Source of the DNA: Limonium bicolor | Lineage: Eukaryota > Streptophyta > Magnoliopsida > Caryophyllales > Plumbaginaceae | NCBI GenBank assembly: GCA_023374045.1 | Contig: CM041777.1 | Coordinates: forward strand, 463,541,827-463,605,826 | Reading direction: 5' to 3' | Length of the DNA stretch: 64,000 nt | Part shown: positions 34,987 to 47,145 of the stretch, one piece after another | Numbering within the stretch: the stretch's first letter is position 1 | How the letters are laid out: every line of letters begins with the position of its first letter | Program-made: the position numbers and the translations under genes | The notes under the pieces: model-generated | What the model was told of the DNA's origin: nothing | The model's input: only the letters and a program-made list of their open reading frames with translations | The model's database searches: none

Positions 34987-35895
34987 AGGTCACCCAGCTA
35001 GACCACTAGTAGCGCCCGTCAGAGAACTCGGGGTCTAGATTTATAAATAGGGATTCCATCAGAAACTATCTAAACACCAACGAAATAATTAAATAACCTT
35101 ACCAGTTGATTTCCCTTACCCTTCTACCCAAACCAGCACCAGAGAAGCAGCTAACGACGATGGAAAAATAAGAACTTGAATTGAGAAGGTTTGAGAGCTT
35201 GAGGAGAGAGAGGAGCGTGGAAGCGATATGTTGAGGATGAAGACGATCGTGAAGCCGATCAGGTTATTAAATAGAAAATACTTTGAATAATGAAAAGATT
35301 ATAATAATCAATTATGTAGTATATTTAGTTTAAAGAAGAGAGAATTAAAAATCAGCATTGCAAATTAACTTGGGAAAAGAATTTACAAATAAAATAGGAA
35401 TTTGAAAGTAGTAACGTTGTAATCTATAGAAGGATCTAGATTCAATGTGTTAGAAAAATTAGGAATGTTATTTAATTAATAGTCAAATTAGAGAAAAACT
35501 AGTTGATCGTTAGAAAAGGATGGGGATGAATAATTATCTATGAGAGAGATGTTTTCAAATTAAATAAGTAATTGCTTAATAAATAAGATAAAGATGAGTG
35601 GGGATCGTGAAAGAGTGGGTAGTATATTTATTGCTGAATATAATTTAGGAAAAAGAAAGATTTTCTCAGGAGAAGCAAAATCCAACTTGTGCTCTTAGAA
35701 GTAACGATAATAATAATATTTATTTATTATAGGTAGAAAAATCTGGTTTGAACTCTCAAGACTTGAGGAACGTAATAACGTCATTAGAGTTAGGAATAAA
35801 TAAGTAAATATATACTCATATAATATCGGTGGGAATAAAGGAATTGAAGTCATTGTAATTATTTTAGAAAATAAAATGATTATGTAGCTTCTCTG
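34987..35895. other. Unclassified sequence between two LTRs
   Basis: About 0.9 kb with no convincing gene. The first 250 bases are less AT-rich and include an ACGACGATGGAAAAATAAG word and a GAGAGAGAGG stretch; the rest is AT-rich. It may be the DNA in which the long elements landed, or part of yet another element. I see no terminal repeats at its ends. Confidence 0.4.
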
Positions 35896-38800
35896 TGTAA
35901 CACCCCTAGTCCTAAACCTGTAATATCGTCGCAAGTCGTTGCATAATAAATGACAATTCACAGCGGAAAATAAAACTATCTACCTTGGTGTTACACGCCG
36001 TTACTCACCCTTGTGAGCAACAAGGCATCCTTACTCTTTCCAACAATACAACTCTACACGCTGTGATGAACAGATACTGAGCACTCTAATTATTACAAAC
36101 CAAATCCAACTAAATGAGCAACTATCTGAATACAACAATCTCCTTAATACATTACAAAATAAATCCAAAGGTGTTTGTTGAAAAACACATCAGCTACATC
36201 AGCTACCCCCGTGTCCCGCACTCCGGCTTGAGACTTCTTCAATAACCTGGAATTTTTGGCCCACTGAAGGGCTCAGCAATCGAAATGCTGGTATGCTAAA
36301 TGTAGTCTTAAATCACTCAGATTTCTTAAGTCATTTTAGCCATCTCGATATTGGGTTCATTACATAAAATGCCGGTTTACAATGATAACAGTAATAACTG
36401 TAAACATTTAACAAACTCATAATAGATCACCTGTAAACATCAGTGTACAATAGTACACAACACCAACAACCACACAACAATAATCCATAGCAATAACCAA
36501 TAAGCACACATTAATAATCCATAACAATCACCAAACAAGATACGCGTATTAAACTGTACTTGTTAGTTAGCCACTTGGCCCTTATCCTTTAAACCAACCA
36601 TTTAACCTTTTCCATTTAATTTCCACCTCAAGTGTCATGTCAAGTCAAACCTTAATAACTCATTAATGGACGAATGTCCCCTGTGTTCCATTGGAACTGT
36701 TTACCAGCTGACCCTATGTCCCTAGCTAATTGACCGATCCGGTCGAACCTGTTCACTAACGGCAGTGCCTTCCGCCATCCCCGAATGTGGCTGATGGATT
36801 TCCTTTGAGTGACTCTCCATTGAAGTCTCTCGTAGTGATCACAATGCGCAACCAGAAAGTCGAAACAATCTGGATTCCTCTCTTTATAAGTTAGCCCTTT
36901 TTGTCAGTGACATAATAACCAACCCTTGAGTTAAGACTATAATAGTTGACCATCAGTTAGGTTCAATAATACCTAAGGTCAGTTAGTCTTTTCCAGTTTA
37001 GATGTATAAACTTCCAGTCATAAGACGTTCGCGTATAAATAAAACGCAACAAAGTTGAGCAATACAGTATACAATATCATTCACATAAAATCACAGATAT
37101 CGCTCTTAAACAGTTAACACATAATGTCTGGACCTTAGGATAATCTTTAGGACATTCAGACCACACAATTAACATACCGTTCACCGTGATAACAACTAGC
37201 TTGACAATTTCACGCTTTAACAGTCCTTCCCCGTACGCTGTTATATTTACAAGCAATACCGGGTAATATTAATATAAATATCCATTAAACATTACAGTAC
37301 TGTCACTGTAGAACTAATACTTGTAATATACTAGTCCTGTAAGTTCTTTATTTCCCCCTGTTATTTTAAGTGACTCTAGGTCGTTCAACAGTTCATTATT
37401 TTATGTGATCTCCACATGTGATAATGAATTTCCAATTTAAGATATATCTTTATCTCATTAATTTTATACCCATAATTATTTCCACTTATTCCATATATCA
37501 ATATGATTTGATTATCTTCAATATATCCATAATTGTTTTATAAACTTTATATTATATTCTTTTGGTTATTTTTATCATAACCACAATTATTTCGTAAACC
37601 TTATATTATCCTCCATAGCATACTATAATACATCATATTACCTAGTTTCAATTCCCTCCTTTATTAAATTACAAACCAACCTTAATAATTCAGTATTTAC
37701 ATATTATACCCATCAACTTAATAAATTACTAAATAACCACATATAATTTCCGGTAATCATAATTGATCCCATTAACTTCCACAACTTACCAAATAACCAT
37801 ATACTTTCATAATTTATTAAATACCCATATTAATTTTCGGAAATTGTAAAACAAGTATATTAGCTTTTATAATTTGCCAAACAACCTCATAACTTTTGTA
37901 ATTCCTTAATCACCCACATTAACCTTTGTAATTATTAATTAACCCCTTTAGACTTTCGGTAACTACAACCAAATATTCTAATCTTTTATAAATCACCCAA
38001 TGACCACATATACTTTCGGTCTCAACATATATTTTTCCTTTATTTACAACTTAATCCCAAAACTTTATATAAGTTACATATTAACTTATAAACTATAGTT
38101 TTAATATTTAATTTCTTTAAATAACCAAAACAATCCACAACTTTCTTCATTTTATATTTCCGCCCCATATTAAATCCTATTTTTCATATATACTTCCATA
38201 AATTACATATTCACCCCAAAACTCTTATAAACTTAATATTTTATGTCATAAATCATTTTAACCCAAAGTTTTTGGTCAACACTTTGACCACGACTTAATT
38301 TCATAATTAATACTTTAATATACCCATAAATTCACTTGTAATTCGGCTATACTCCCAAACTTCTCAATAATTACAAAATAGCCCCAAAACTTTATAAAAT
38401 GTCATTTAAACACTTAAACACTTATTTAATTTCACCAAAATTCATAATATTAATTCCTACCTTATATTATATCATAATTATACCAATATACTCCTTAACT
38501 CTCGGCAATCCCATTTAATACACCAAACTTTTCAAAATTTACATTTTAATTACATAACTTTATAAACTAGCCATTTAAATACTTGTAGCTATTTTTAATG
38601 TTCCCAAAATTCATAATATAAGTTAATACACTTATATTTTTCAAATTTCACCAAATTACACATTTCATTCTCGGCCTTAAATAAATATTTACCATATGAT
38701 TTTAAAACTTGATTTATACCTTATAATAAATACATATAAATGTATATAAGCCATATAACACTTCTAAAAATTATGCTAATGACTTAGAGTGATTATAATA

Positions 38801-41626
38801 TCAAAATAGAACAAATAACCCTTAGATAATTCGGTTTAATAATATGTGTATCATAATTAATTTCTTGTGACACATAAATATACCTTAAGGTAATAATCTT
38901 ACCTTATATGTTATAAATTATTTTCCTTGATATTTAACTCAATAATTTTTGGCCTTAATATTACCATGGCCTAAACATAATTTTTATACCAAAGTTTGAA
39001 GCTTAAATTAAGCTTAAACTTAATAAACCTTAATTATATATACTTACTCCTTAAATCAAGATAATTCTTGTACTTGATTTCTCCTTGAATTCCAAGCTCT
39101 CCTAATGCTATTTTGATGAAGGTAGTTCGGCCTCCTTGTACATATGTAGGAGATCTATTTGTTACACTTCTAACAAGAGTTTATAAATAATATTTATAGT
39201 AATTTTTACAAGAGTTTACCTTAGGAATTTAACAAGGTATTTTTGGTACACCTTGGGATGATTGTAGATCCAAGTTTCCTTCATGAAATAATGAAGAAAA
39301 TATAGGTTTAGAAGGTTTTAAATTTCGAAAATTGCTTAAGGAATTTTCTTAAGATTTTCAACATGAAAATATACCTTAACTTGATCTTGTTGTTCTTTGT
39401 GTTGTTGTTGAATTTAGGAACCTCCTTGGAACACTTATGCTTGGCGAAAATTGTAGGAGTTGCTAGGAATGATTTCTTGCTTCAAGACTTGAAAGATTTA
39501 ACTAGGAAATTACATTAAAATGGTGTTAGAGCTTGATACACCATTAATGGAGCTTTAAAGCTCTAAGAAATTAACATGACAAAGGAAGAAGAAAGAGAGC
39601 TTAGCAAGGACTTACCAATTCAGTAATGAGGCAAGGGAATGAGTGTGGTTACGTGAGGTATTAAGAGGAAACAAGGCTGAATTAGAATGAGAATTATTGG
39701 CTGGTAACATGTCATTATTTTATGACATACTTTAGATTATTTGATTTGTTTAATTTGACTTAAAAAATCTGATCACAATTGTCTCTTCACTTGACTACTC
39801 TTACGGTTGATTAGCAAGCATGGTTGGAGCCTTTGTTGATTGCTTATGGGAAGATGATAAGGCAAGGTAATTATTTAATGTTTACTTAACTTAATTATTT
39901 GTACTAATGTTGTCTTCTTCTTGTAGGTGGCCGGCTGTAATGGAGCAAATGGATGACTCCAAATTCTTATAGTCTTGTGGCTAATGGAGTCCTAGAAGGC
40001 CACTTTGATTTGTTAATTGTAACAAGATAATTATCTAACATTAAATGAGCTTAATTATTGAACCTATTCTTGTTTCATCCATGCAAGTGATCGGTCAAGG
40101 TGGGAGTAAACAGCTCCATGCTCTTGTAGATTTACGGCAAAGGCAATCTTAGGAGACTAGCTTAGGTTTTGTTTATTGCAAACATAATAATGATGGAAGT
40201 TAGGTTTATGTCCCATAGGTTAATTAATTGGTAATCATACTCTCCTTTCCCAGCTTTCAATCGGCACTCACATGTGGTAGTAAGCAACTTGTTCTCATTA
40301 AGTAATCTAAAGTAGATTCTAGCTTTACTTTTAGCATTTCCATTTCATTACTTTTGTTAATCTAATACTAACCTTCATTGTTTTATTGTAGGTGGAATCG
40401 GTAGGTGAGCTTCATCTGATTGCACATGCCTAGTACATTATCACACGGTGGGTGACAAGATGATTCGACATCAAATAAATTTTTTTTTAAGTCAAACTAG
40501 CCAAAAACTGCCCCTAGATGTCGCATGAAATGGAGGCCAGATGGAACAGATTTTTAACTTAATTTTTGTTACACTATATTGTATTAAGACCATACTAATA
40601 TGTGTAATAGGTTCCAGCATTTAATTGGTACATTTATATGATGGTAAAAGGTGAAAGTTTTAAGGTAAAAATGCTGATTTTAGGTATCTTTTTGACCCAA
40701 AAATCGCCCCTATTTGTACTATGAGTTTAGTACTGGAATTAATTGATTTAGATGGTCAACTTATCCCCTTTAAAGTTTATCAACTCGTGGCTCCTCAAAA
40801 ACTTCAAGGCAATTGCGTAAAACACGTTTTTGTGACACCCGAAGGTGCGTTTTTGTGCTTTAAGGATTTTTCTGAAAATTAATTAGTCGCTATGAGTTCC
40901 AAGTGTTTATTGACATTTTTTATAGTCAATAATCATATGTTAAGGTGTTACATTGAGTTATATGGGGTTATATAGACTTGTAACTCAATTTTCGGGCTAA
41001 CGGGACACTCCCGGGGCAAAAAGGAGCGTTAAGAAATTCCCCCCGAGCTCTTTGTTTATTTTTGAAGAAGTAGCTTGGGAATTCTCTTTATAATGATTAA
41101 TAATGATTTTAGTAACTCTAAGAATAATTTATATAGGAGTTCGTGCCACCTTGGCACTCCTCCTAGGCATTCCCGGGCCTTTATGGGGCCCACATCGGGA
41201 ACTTCCGAGAACTTTGTATTTAATTGGGAATTTAGCATTAGAACTTCATCTTATTTATTTATTAGAGTGTTATAGTGTATTTGGAATGAAGTGTAAAGCT
41301 TTACTCTATTTTAGAAAGTATTTCCGGGACTTTCGGACCTTAAGGGCACTTAAAGGAACTCCCGGTCGTCTTGTATATCCACTCTGTTTTAACTGAGGAC
41401 TTGTGTTTTAAAGGTCATAAAATGATCCTTGTTAACTTCATATGAGTGTTATAGTTTATATAACTTGGTTAGCTTAAGGTCGGGCTTTAACGCTCGTTTA
41501 TGACCTTAAGGAGTTTAGGTGCGTTTTAACGCTTAATTGTTTATATTCTTTTCTCGGGGTTTAATAATCCCCCAAAATAATATATATTTCCCTTTATTTA
41601 ATTATTTAAAGGTTAGGGGTATTTCA
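35896..41626 (-). mobile_element. 3' LTR (5.7 kb) of a (-) strand chromovirus
   Basis: TGTAACACCCC at 35896 and GGGGTATTTCA ending at 41626 on the (+) strand, so TGAAATACCCC...GGGGTGTTACA in its own direction. The polypurine tract and a chromodomain-integrase remnant follow on the right, making this the 3' LTR. Near its end it has the family features CAGCGGAAAATAAA and CTTGGTGTTACACGCCGTTA. Most of 36.5-39.0 kb is AT-rich with no frame. No coding sequence was found. Confidence 0.88.
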
Positions 41627-41644
41627 GTCTACCCCCCTCAAAAG
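41627..41644 (-). other. Polypurine tract of the (-) strand chromovirus
   Basis: On the (-) strand CTTTTGAGGGGGGTAGAC abuts the LTR start TGAAATACCCC. It is preceded by the GACTTCGGGACGAAGTC palindrome-like word. Confidence 0.88.
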
Positions 41645-42079
41645 GACTTCGTCCCGAAGTCATAACTTCTACTTACATATCCTATGGAATCAAGTTCCTC
41701 GTATCTATTTATGTATTCTTATCATTCCTGGGTGTCAATACTATAGTGAAACCTCTATATCCCATAAGTAATCTTAGTGTGTATAATTCATATAAACACA
41801 TATACTTTGTTCGTGATAACCAATGTAATCACAGCATAAAAATCTTGATAAATACTGTAAAGCAAATAAGTGTACTTTATTAATCATCCAAGTGTTACAT
41901 AGAACACAACCATCACCATTCAAGTGTCACATAGGACATATAATTAACCAACCAAGTGTCACATAGGACGTACTAATAACCATTCAACCAATTGCACACA
42001 TGCGCAACAATCAAACACAAATAACCATACACAAAACCAATATAGACTGCAGATATGCAAGTCGCATGTGGTGCTCTAC

Positions 42080-42590
42080 CCCCCTTAAAAAGGGTTTGCG
42101 CCCACGTACCCCCACAAGTATACACAAAACTAAGAGAAAATTGTTGGATACTTGTCTCGCATGGAGCTCCCATGTCGCCTCCTAAATGTCGTGGTTTGAC
42201 CACAGAACCTTGACCATTCCTGGTTTCCCTAGTATTGGATTTTAATATGTGAACTGGGGTCTCCTCATATCTAAGTTTAGGATCTAGCTCGAGTATCTCG
42301 GGCTCTAAGATAAGTGATGGGTGAGGCACAAACTGCTTTAGCTGAGAAATGTGAAACACATTGTGCACTCTCCCAAGTTCAACAGGTAATTCTACTCTGT
42401 AGGCTAATGGGCCCACTCGCTCCGTAATAAGGTACGGTCCTACATACTTCGGCTAAGCTTGTCCTTCTGCCCAAATCTGAAGATTCTCTTCATAGGTGAA
42501 ACACTAAGGAAGACTCGATCGCCTACTGCGAACTCGAGGTCTCTCATATGGACGTCAGCATATGACTTCTGTCCGTTTACGAGGTATAGC
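42080..42590 (-). pseudogene. Integrase C-terminus and chromodomain remnant
   Basis: In the (-) direction it reads YADVHMRDLEFAVGDRV, then, after a one-base break, GPLAYRVELPVELGRVHNVF and HISQLKQFVPHPS. This is the characteristic integrase C-terminal domain of Tekay/Del-type chromoviruses. A second frame change follows, then chromodomain words VKVLWSNHDI, an in-frame TAG, and EATWELHARQ. The fragment ends near the GGGGTAGAG purine tract, as in the related copy at 25112-25245. It is broken and lacks the catalytic core, so it is inactive. Confidence 0.85.
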
Positions 42591-43627
42591 CCTCAAGAAT
42601 CTATGTATTCTTTGATATGTTCTCTAGTGCATTAGTATGCTTTTATATTTGAATCCCGTATGTATGGGTGAAGGTGATTTACTATCTTGTACATTGCCAA
42701 TATTATTTCATGGCTTGTTTAAACTATTTGTGTATAACACACTTTCATTAATCGCCTCTAGTAGTTGTAATTGTCGGCGCTCGGGTCTTGTATTAACATT
42801 GAGGCATACTCAAAATCCCTTTCTTTAGGTTATCATCTTGTGATTCTGGTATTTGAGTTTACTGTCGCCATATACGGCTTTCATTTTCAATGTAAAGTAT
42901 GAGCTACGGTCGAGCCGTGCATCTTATGTATATTATAGAAAGATTTCTTGATATTATTGATTCACCAATTATCGGTAGTATATACACGATTATTATCGTC
43001 TGTTCATCAGGTATACCACCGTGGGGTTCCTGTTAAGGTTTCTAACAAGGTGCAGTTTCCTCTCAATTAAACATGTTCTTGCGGTTGTGAATCAACTCTT
43101 GTGAGTATTAGTATAATGTTTCTACTCTTTATATTCTACCATGTTTATAGGTAGGTTCCCATTTAATATATTGGGTTTTAATTCATAAAGAAAGACATGG
43201 AAGTCGATCTTTCCTTCCAGATGGCAATTTGGCCATAACCTAGAAGGTAGTTTGAGAATACTTTTATTATAGGTAATTTTCTCTTGATATCATATTTAAT
43301 TTACTAACACCGTTCATGGGATAATAATAATTAGTATTTCCCTCACAATTGACTATTTTTCCGACATATGCGGAGTTGTCTTAGCTATTTAATCTCTTTA
43401 GGGTAACCTGGACAACTTAACTCTTAATTTACACCTTATACATCTCATATATTTATTAGTCTAATTTATATTAGATTTAAGAATAAATACTTACGTATCA
43501 CATAAATATTTGTGACCACTTGTAAGGAGTCTCAGGAATCATCCAACCCTGACGGGGTCAGCGTCAGTGTTGAATTATCCTTCCACACCATTTTGTGTTT
43601 GGTTTTCCCTTGATCTGACCAGGATCA
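42591..43627 (-). other. Decayed chromovirus-related noncoding DNA left of the CACTA element
   Basis: No gene. The last 130 bases before the CACTA element (about 43495-43627) match, in reverse, the 3' noncoding region of the (+) element at 25800-25900 (TGTGACCACTTGTA, AATCATCC, CAGTGTTGAA). In intact relatives that segment lies between pol and the 3' LTR. Here it lies on the other side of the integrase fragment, so the join near 42590 must be a rearrangement or a boundary between two copies. Confidence 0.5.
43625..43627. other. Left target-site duplication of the CACTA element (TCA)
   Basis: TCA here and TCA at 48273-48275 flank the element. The related copy at about 25790-25810 has a single AGATCAAG at the same place (read in reverse), which confirms a 3-bp duplication. 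Confidence 0.93.
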
Positions 43628-44404
43628 CACTACTACAAATTTGGTCTTCTACTACTAATCGAAGACAACTGTTACAAGATTGAGTAGTTATTAGTATGAT
43701 TAAATGTTTATAAGCATGTTAAGACAACTGTTAATTTAGTACAGTGGCATTAACTCCCACTGTAGGGCCGGAGGACTCATGCGAAGAGATATACCCGCGT
43801 TCGATTCCTCCCCAAAGAAAAAATAAGTGTAAAAAATAAGAGTAAAGCAATCGTGTAAATTTACTTCACATCTCCTCCCCTGTAAACAAAAAAAATCTCG
43901 CACTCGCAACTTCTTGTTCTCCAGTGCTCTCTCTAAGTAAATCTCACACAGTCACACTTGCTCCCAACTTGCGTTCTCAATCTCAAGTGCTTTGAGAAAA
44001 TCTCGCACTTTAGGTGTGAAATTTTGGCGAATCGCTGCTACAAGGGTATATCTTGCTCATCAGTGAGACTAATTTTCATTTTCTTCTCGAAACTGAGTGA
44101 TAAACTTAGGGTTTAGGTTTTTTTTTTCAATACGGATTTGTAGGTTCTTATCTCATGTTGTTGGTGTGAATTGTTGCGATTTCTGGTTTCCTACCTAACT
44201 GCGTTCCTTTGTATTCGCAGAAAAAACTTACGCTCGCTCTTGCTGACAAATTTACTATGGATCTACCTACAGATGGGAACATGAGACTCCATCTGGTTCT
44301 TCTACTCCAAAACAGTGGTGAGAATCATTTTGAATTTCTTGCTAAATGAAGTTTTTGGGTACCTACTTTCTGTTCTCGCTTTGCCTTCTTCTGAGAGTGC
44401 AACA

Positions 44405-44851
44405 ATGGCGGCGTCTTTTTCCAGAATGTTACTTGTCTTCCTCTTCATCTCCATAATGCTCATCTGTCTCCTTCAAGATCACTCAGTTGTAAGTCGACTA
44501 ACTTCAATATATTGCTCTATATATAATCATCCGAATATGTTACTTAGTATATAATTCTATTGCTTTTGCCTCGTAGATGGGTGTTCAGTGTAGACGACAT
44601 AACTCCTATTATCCTCGTATAAGTAAGTAAAACTGACTCACCCTCCTTTACCATATTATTAGTATATATATTGGATATCCACTTTTTTTAAATTGAGAAA
44701 AATTAATCTATTCTCCGCTCCGCACGTATGTTATTATTTAGATTGCAGAAAGAATTGTTTGAGGAGATGCAGTAAGGCATTCTGGAACGATAAATGCTAT
44801 GATGGATGTATGGCCTGTTATCTCTCTGACTTTTCTCTGGTATCTTCCTAA
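44405..44851 (+). CDS. Small secreted cysteine-rich peptide, GASA/snakin-like spacing (three exons)
   Basis: The proposed exons are 44405-44488, 44577-44622 and 44742-44851, with introns GTAAGT...CGTAG and GTAAGT...TTTAG. They total 240 bases: 79 codons plus TAA, in phase across both junctions. Exon 1 encodes a signal-peptide-like start, MAASFSRMLLVFLFISIMLI. Exon 3 has six cysteines spaced C-x3-C-x3-C-x8-C-x3-C-x2-C (CRKNCLRRCSKAF...), the spacing of the first half of the GASA/snakin domain, which normally has 12 cysteines. The second half, with the CVPPGT part, is missing, so it is either a truncated capture or a shortened peptide. Family members are secreted and act in growth and defence. 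It lies inside a CACTA element. I see no proof of expression, and exon calls are from sequence only. Confidence 0.55.
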
Positions 44852-45534
44852 TCGAGTGAGCATGAAAGCGTGAGCTGATAAGCTTTTCAATCTCTATCTG
44901 CAAGTTTGAATTATCAAGATGGAGAGCGGTGACTTTTATTCTCTACTTCTTCTGTCAAGAACTATCATTCGTTGAGAAATCTCACTTCAAATCTGAATCA
45001 AAGCCTTTTGCCTGGAATAGTTCAACTCATTACTGAATGGTGTTTCAATATTACTTTGAATTTTCTCTATTAAAATTATTCCATTCAACATCTCCTTAGA
45101 TTTGAACCCTATCTCTTGAACTCCACACTAAGAATTTACGATGCAAAGGTTTCATTCTTTTTCAATTAGTATTAGTGAAGTTTCAAGCCCAAGAGGAGGA
45201 CTGAGACGACCAAGGTACTGATGAATCGATTGCTTTAAATCATTTTCTACAACTCATGTACAATAAGTTCTTGATTTTGAGATTTGGTTGAAAATTCTTT
45301 CTTTTAAGTTAAAGGTTTTGAAGCTCTGTAGGAATAAATGAGAAAACAATTTGTAGTGGTTTGGAAGAGAATAAATACGATCTAGTAGGAGCTAAGACAG
45401 CAGGGGATGAACTACCACAAGAAGGTGATAAACGGTATAATGTACATTAATTTGATAAATCTGAGCTGCTGCTTGATGGCTTTAAATCATTCTCGTCTTT
45501 CTGTTTACTTACGCCTTTGTAGAGATAAATCTTG

Positions 45535-45660
45535 AACTGCTGCTCGATGGACCTCAGATTGAACCGCTGCAGTTCATTCCGGAACCGGTAATATAATCGA
45601 ACCTATCTTCTGGTCGGTGGGGATTTTCACAATAGAAGCTTTTGATTTTTTCTATCGCAC
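45535..45660 (+). repeat. CACTA internal module, copy 1
   Basis: A module of roughly 90-120 bases (GAACTGCTGCTCGATGGA..., AGTTCATTCCGGAACCGG, TAATATAATCGAACCTATC, then ACAATAGAAGCTTTTGATTTTT). It is repeated in diverged form near 46830-46925 and 47015-47145. Confidence 0.75.
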
Positions 45661-45807
45661 CTTGTGAAGATAGCAAGATGGAAAACTGTCGGTAGATATA
45701 ACTTCTGTGATCAGGTTTATTGAATCAAGACACTTTGAATATATTCTATTTTTCCTTTAACTGTACTGCATTTTTCAAAAGCATCATTGATTTTTTCTTT
45801 CAACAAT

Positions 45808-46815
45808 AATCATGATATGGGTGAAAATACTCATGTAATGCGGTTTCTTGAAAGAAATGGAATCATGTGTCACTTTTTGAAGACTTCCTCTGGTAATAAA
45901 AGGGAGGAAGCGATTTTGGAATTGGTTTAGAATTTTGATTTTCTAGTTCTTGCCAGGTATATGCAGGTAGTAGTGGACCTTAAAAATGTTCAGTGATTTT
46001 TAATTTTTCTTTTGTTTTGGCTACGTGTTGAATATTGTTGTTTTCTAATTCACAATTCTCGTTTTTTCCCTACTGAGTAATGGTGTGTTGCTCTTGTTGA
46101 AAGAATATCAGACTGCACCACAACCCAGAAGGGTATTGAAGTTATAGACATTCATAATTCACTAATGCCCACAATTAGCATTTTCATAGAAAATATCATC
46201 TAATTTTTGTTGTAATTTTCAGATATTATTGGGAGAGTTTTTGAGAAGTTATGGTAAGGACATCATCAACATTCATCAAGGTCTTCTACCATCTTTTAAG
46301 GGTGGAAATCCTTCTAGACAGGTTGATTTGGTTATGTTATATGCAGATTTAATATGCATTATTACTTTTCTTTCTTCAAGTTGATATAATACATCTTCTA
46401 ACTTGCAAGCTGCTTTCTTGGCTGCATTTGACGCTGGTGTGAAATTGACAGGTGCTACTAGTCATTTTGTCACTGAGCAACTTGATGCAAGACCTATTAT
46501 TTAACAGATGGTATCAAATTTTTCAATCATCTTTGTTTGTTATAACAATCCTTCCAATGCTTTTGGTTATACATGTGGACTATTACATGGTTAATCTATG
46601 AGTGGTCTACGGGATGGTCTTCTCATCCTCAAGCTTGAGGGAACCGCTGCCAAACGGACATGTTTTATAGTATCATGAATCATGCACTACAGATTGTTAA
46701 TAAAACACATTTTCTACTGTTTTGTATGTGCTTGCAGATCGAGAGAGTATCTTACCGAGATGAATTTCAGAGTTTTGTGCAGTATTAAGAGAACCTTGAG
46801 AAGTAATGCCTAACA
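45808..46815 (+). pseudogene. Captured fragment of formyltetrahydrofolate deformylase (PurU)
   Basis: Four exon-like pieces keep their order and splice sites. 45808-45966 has NTHVMRFLERNG, FLKTSSGNKREE and LARYMQ. 46223-46321 has GEFLRSYGKDIINIH and LLPSFKGGNPS, after TTTTCAG and before GT. About 46412-46510 has [20 protein letters not shown]. 46738-46815 has ERVSYRDEFQSFVQ after TTGCAG. NIHxGLLPSFKG and GATSHFV...LD are the hallmark formyltransferase-fold motifs, and the flanking words fit plant PurU, which hydrolyses 10-formyltetrahydrofolate to formate and tetrahydrofolate in organelles. Stops (TAG at 45928, TAA at 46502, 46786 and 46807) and the missing N-terminal ACT part make it non-functional as an enzyme. 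Retained introns indicate DNA-level capture, not retrotransposition. Confidence 0.88.
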
Positions 46816-46829
46816 ATTGAACAAGAATG

Positions 46830-46925
46830 TTGCAGTTCTTTCTGGAACCGGTAATATAATCAAACTTATCTTATACTCTGTAGTATTTATCACAATAAAA
46901 GTTTGTGATTTTTTTTGTCGCACTA
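46830..46925 (+). repeat. CACTA internal module, copy 2
   Basis: Second copy of the module, with TGCAGTTCTTTCTGGAACCG, GTAATATAATCAAACTTATC and ACAATAAAAGTTTGTGATTT. It follows directly after the PurU fragment. Confidence 0.75.
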
Positions 46926-47014
46926 AAGATTGCAACCCTAACTGGCTATAAGAAACATACTCGATGCCATTTCATTCTCTTCTTTCTGTTTGCTTGCGCC
47001 TCAGCACAGATAAA

Positions 47015-47145
47015 TATGGAACTGTTGCTTGCTGCACACAAGATTGAACCGGCATTGTAGTTCATTCCAGAACTGGTAATATATAGTTGAACTTATCTTC
47101 TACTCTCTGGTGATTATAACAATAGAAGTTTTTGATATTTTTTCT
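47015..47145 (+). repeat. CACTA internal module, copy 3
   Basis: Third copy, with GAACTGTTGCTTGCTGCA, GTTCATTCCAGAACTGG, TTGAACTTATCTTCTACTC and ACAATAGAAGTTTTTGATAT. It is the most diverged at its start. Confidence 0.75.
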
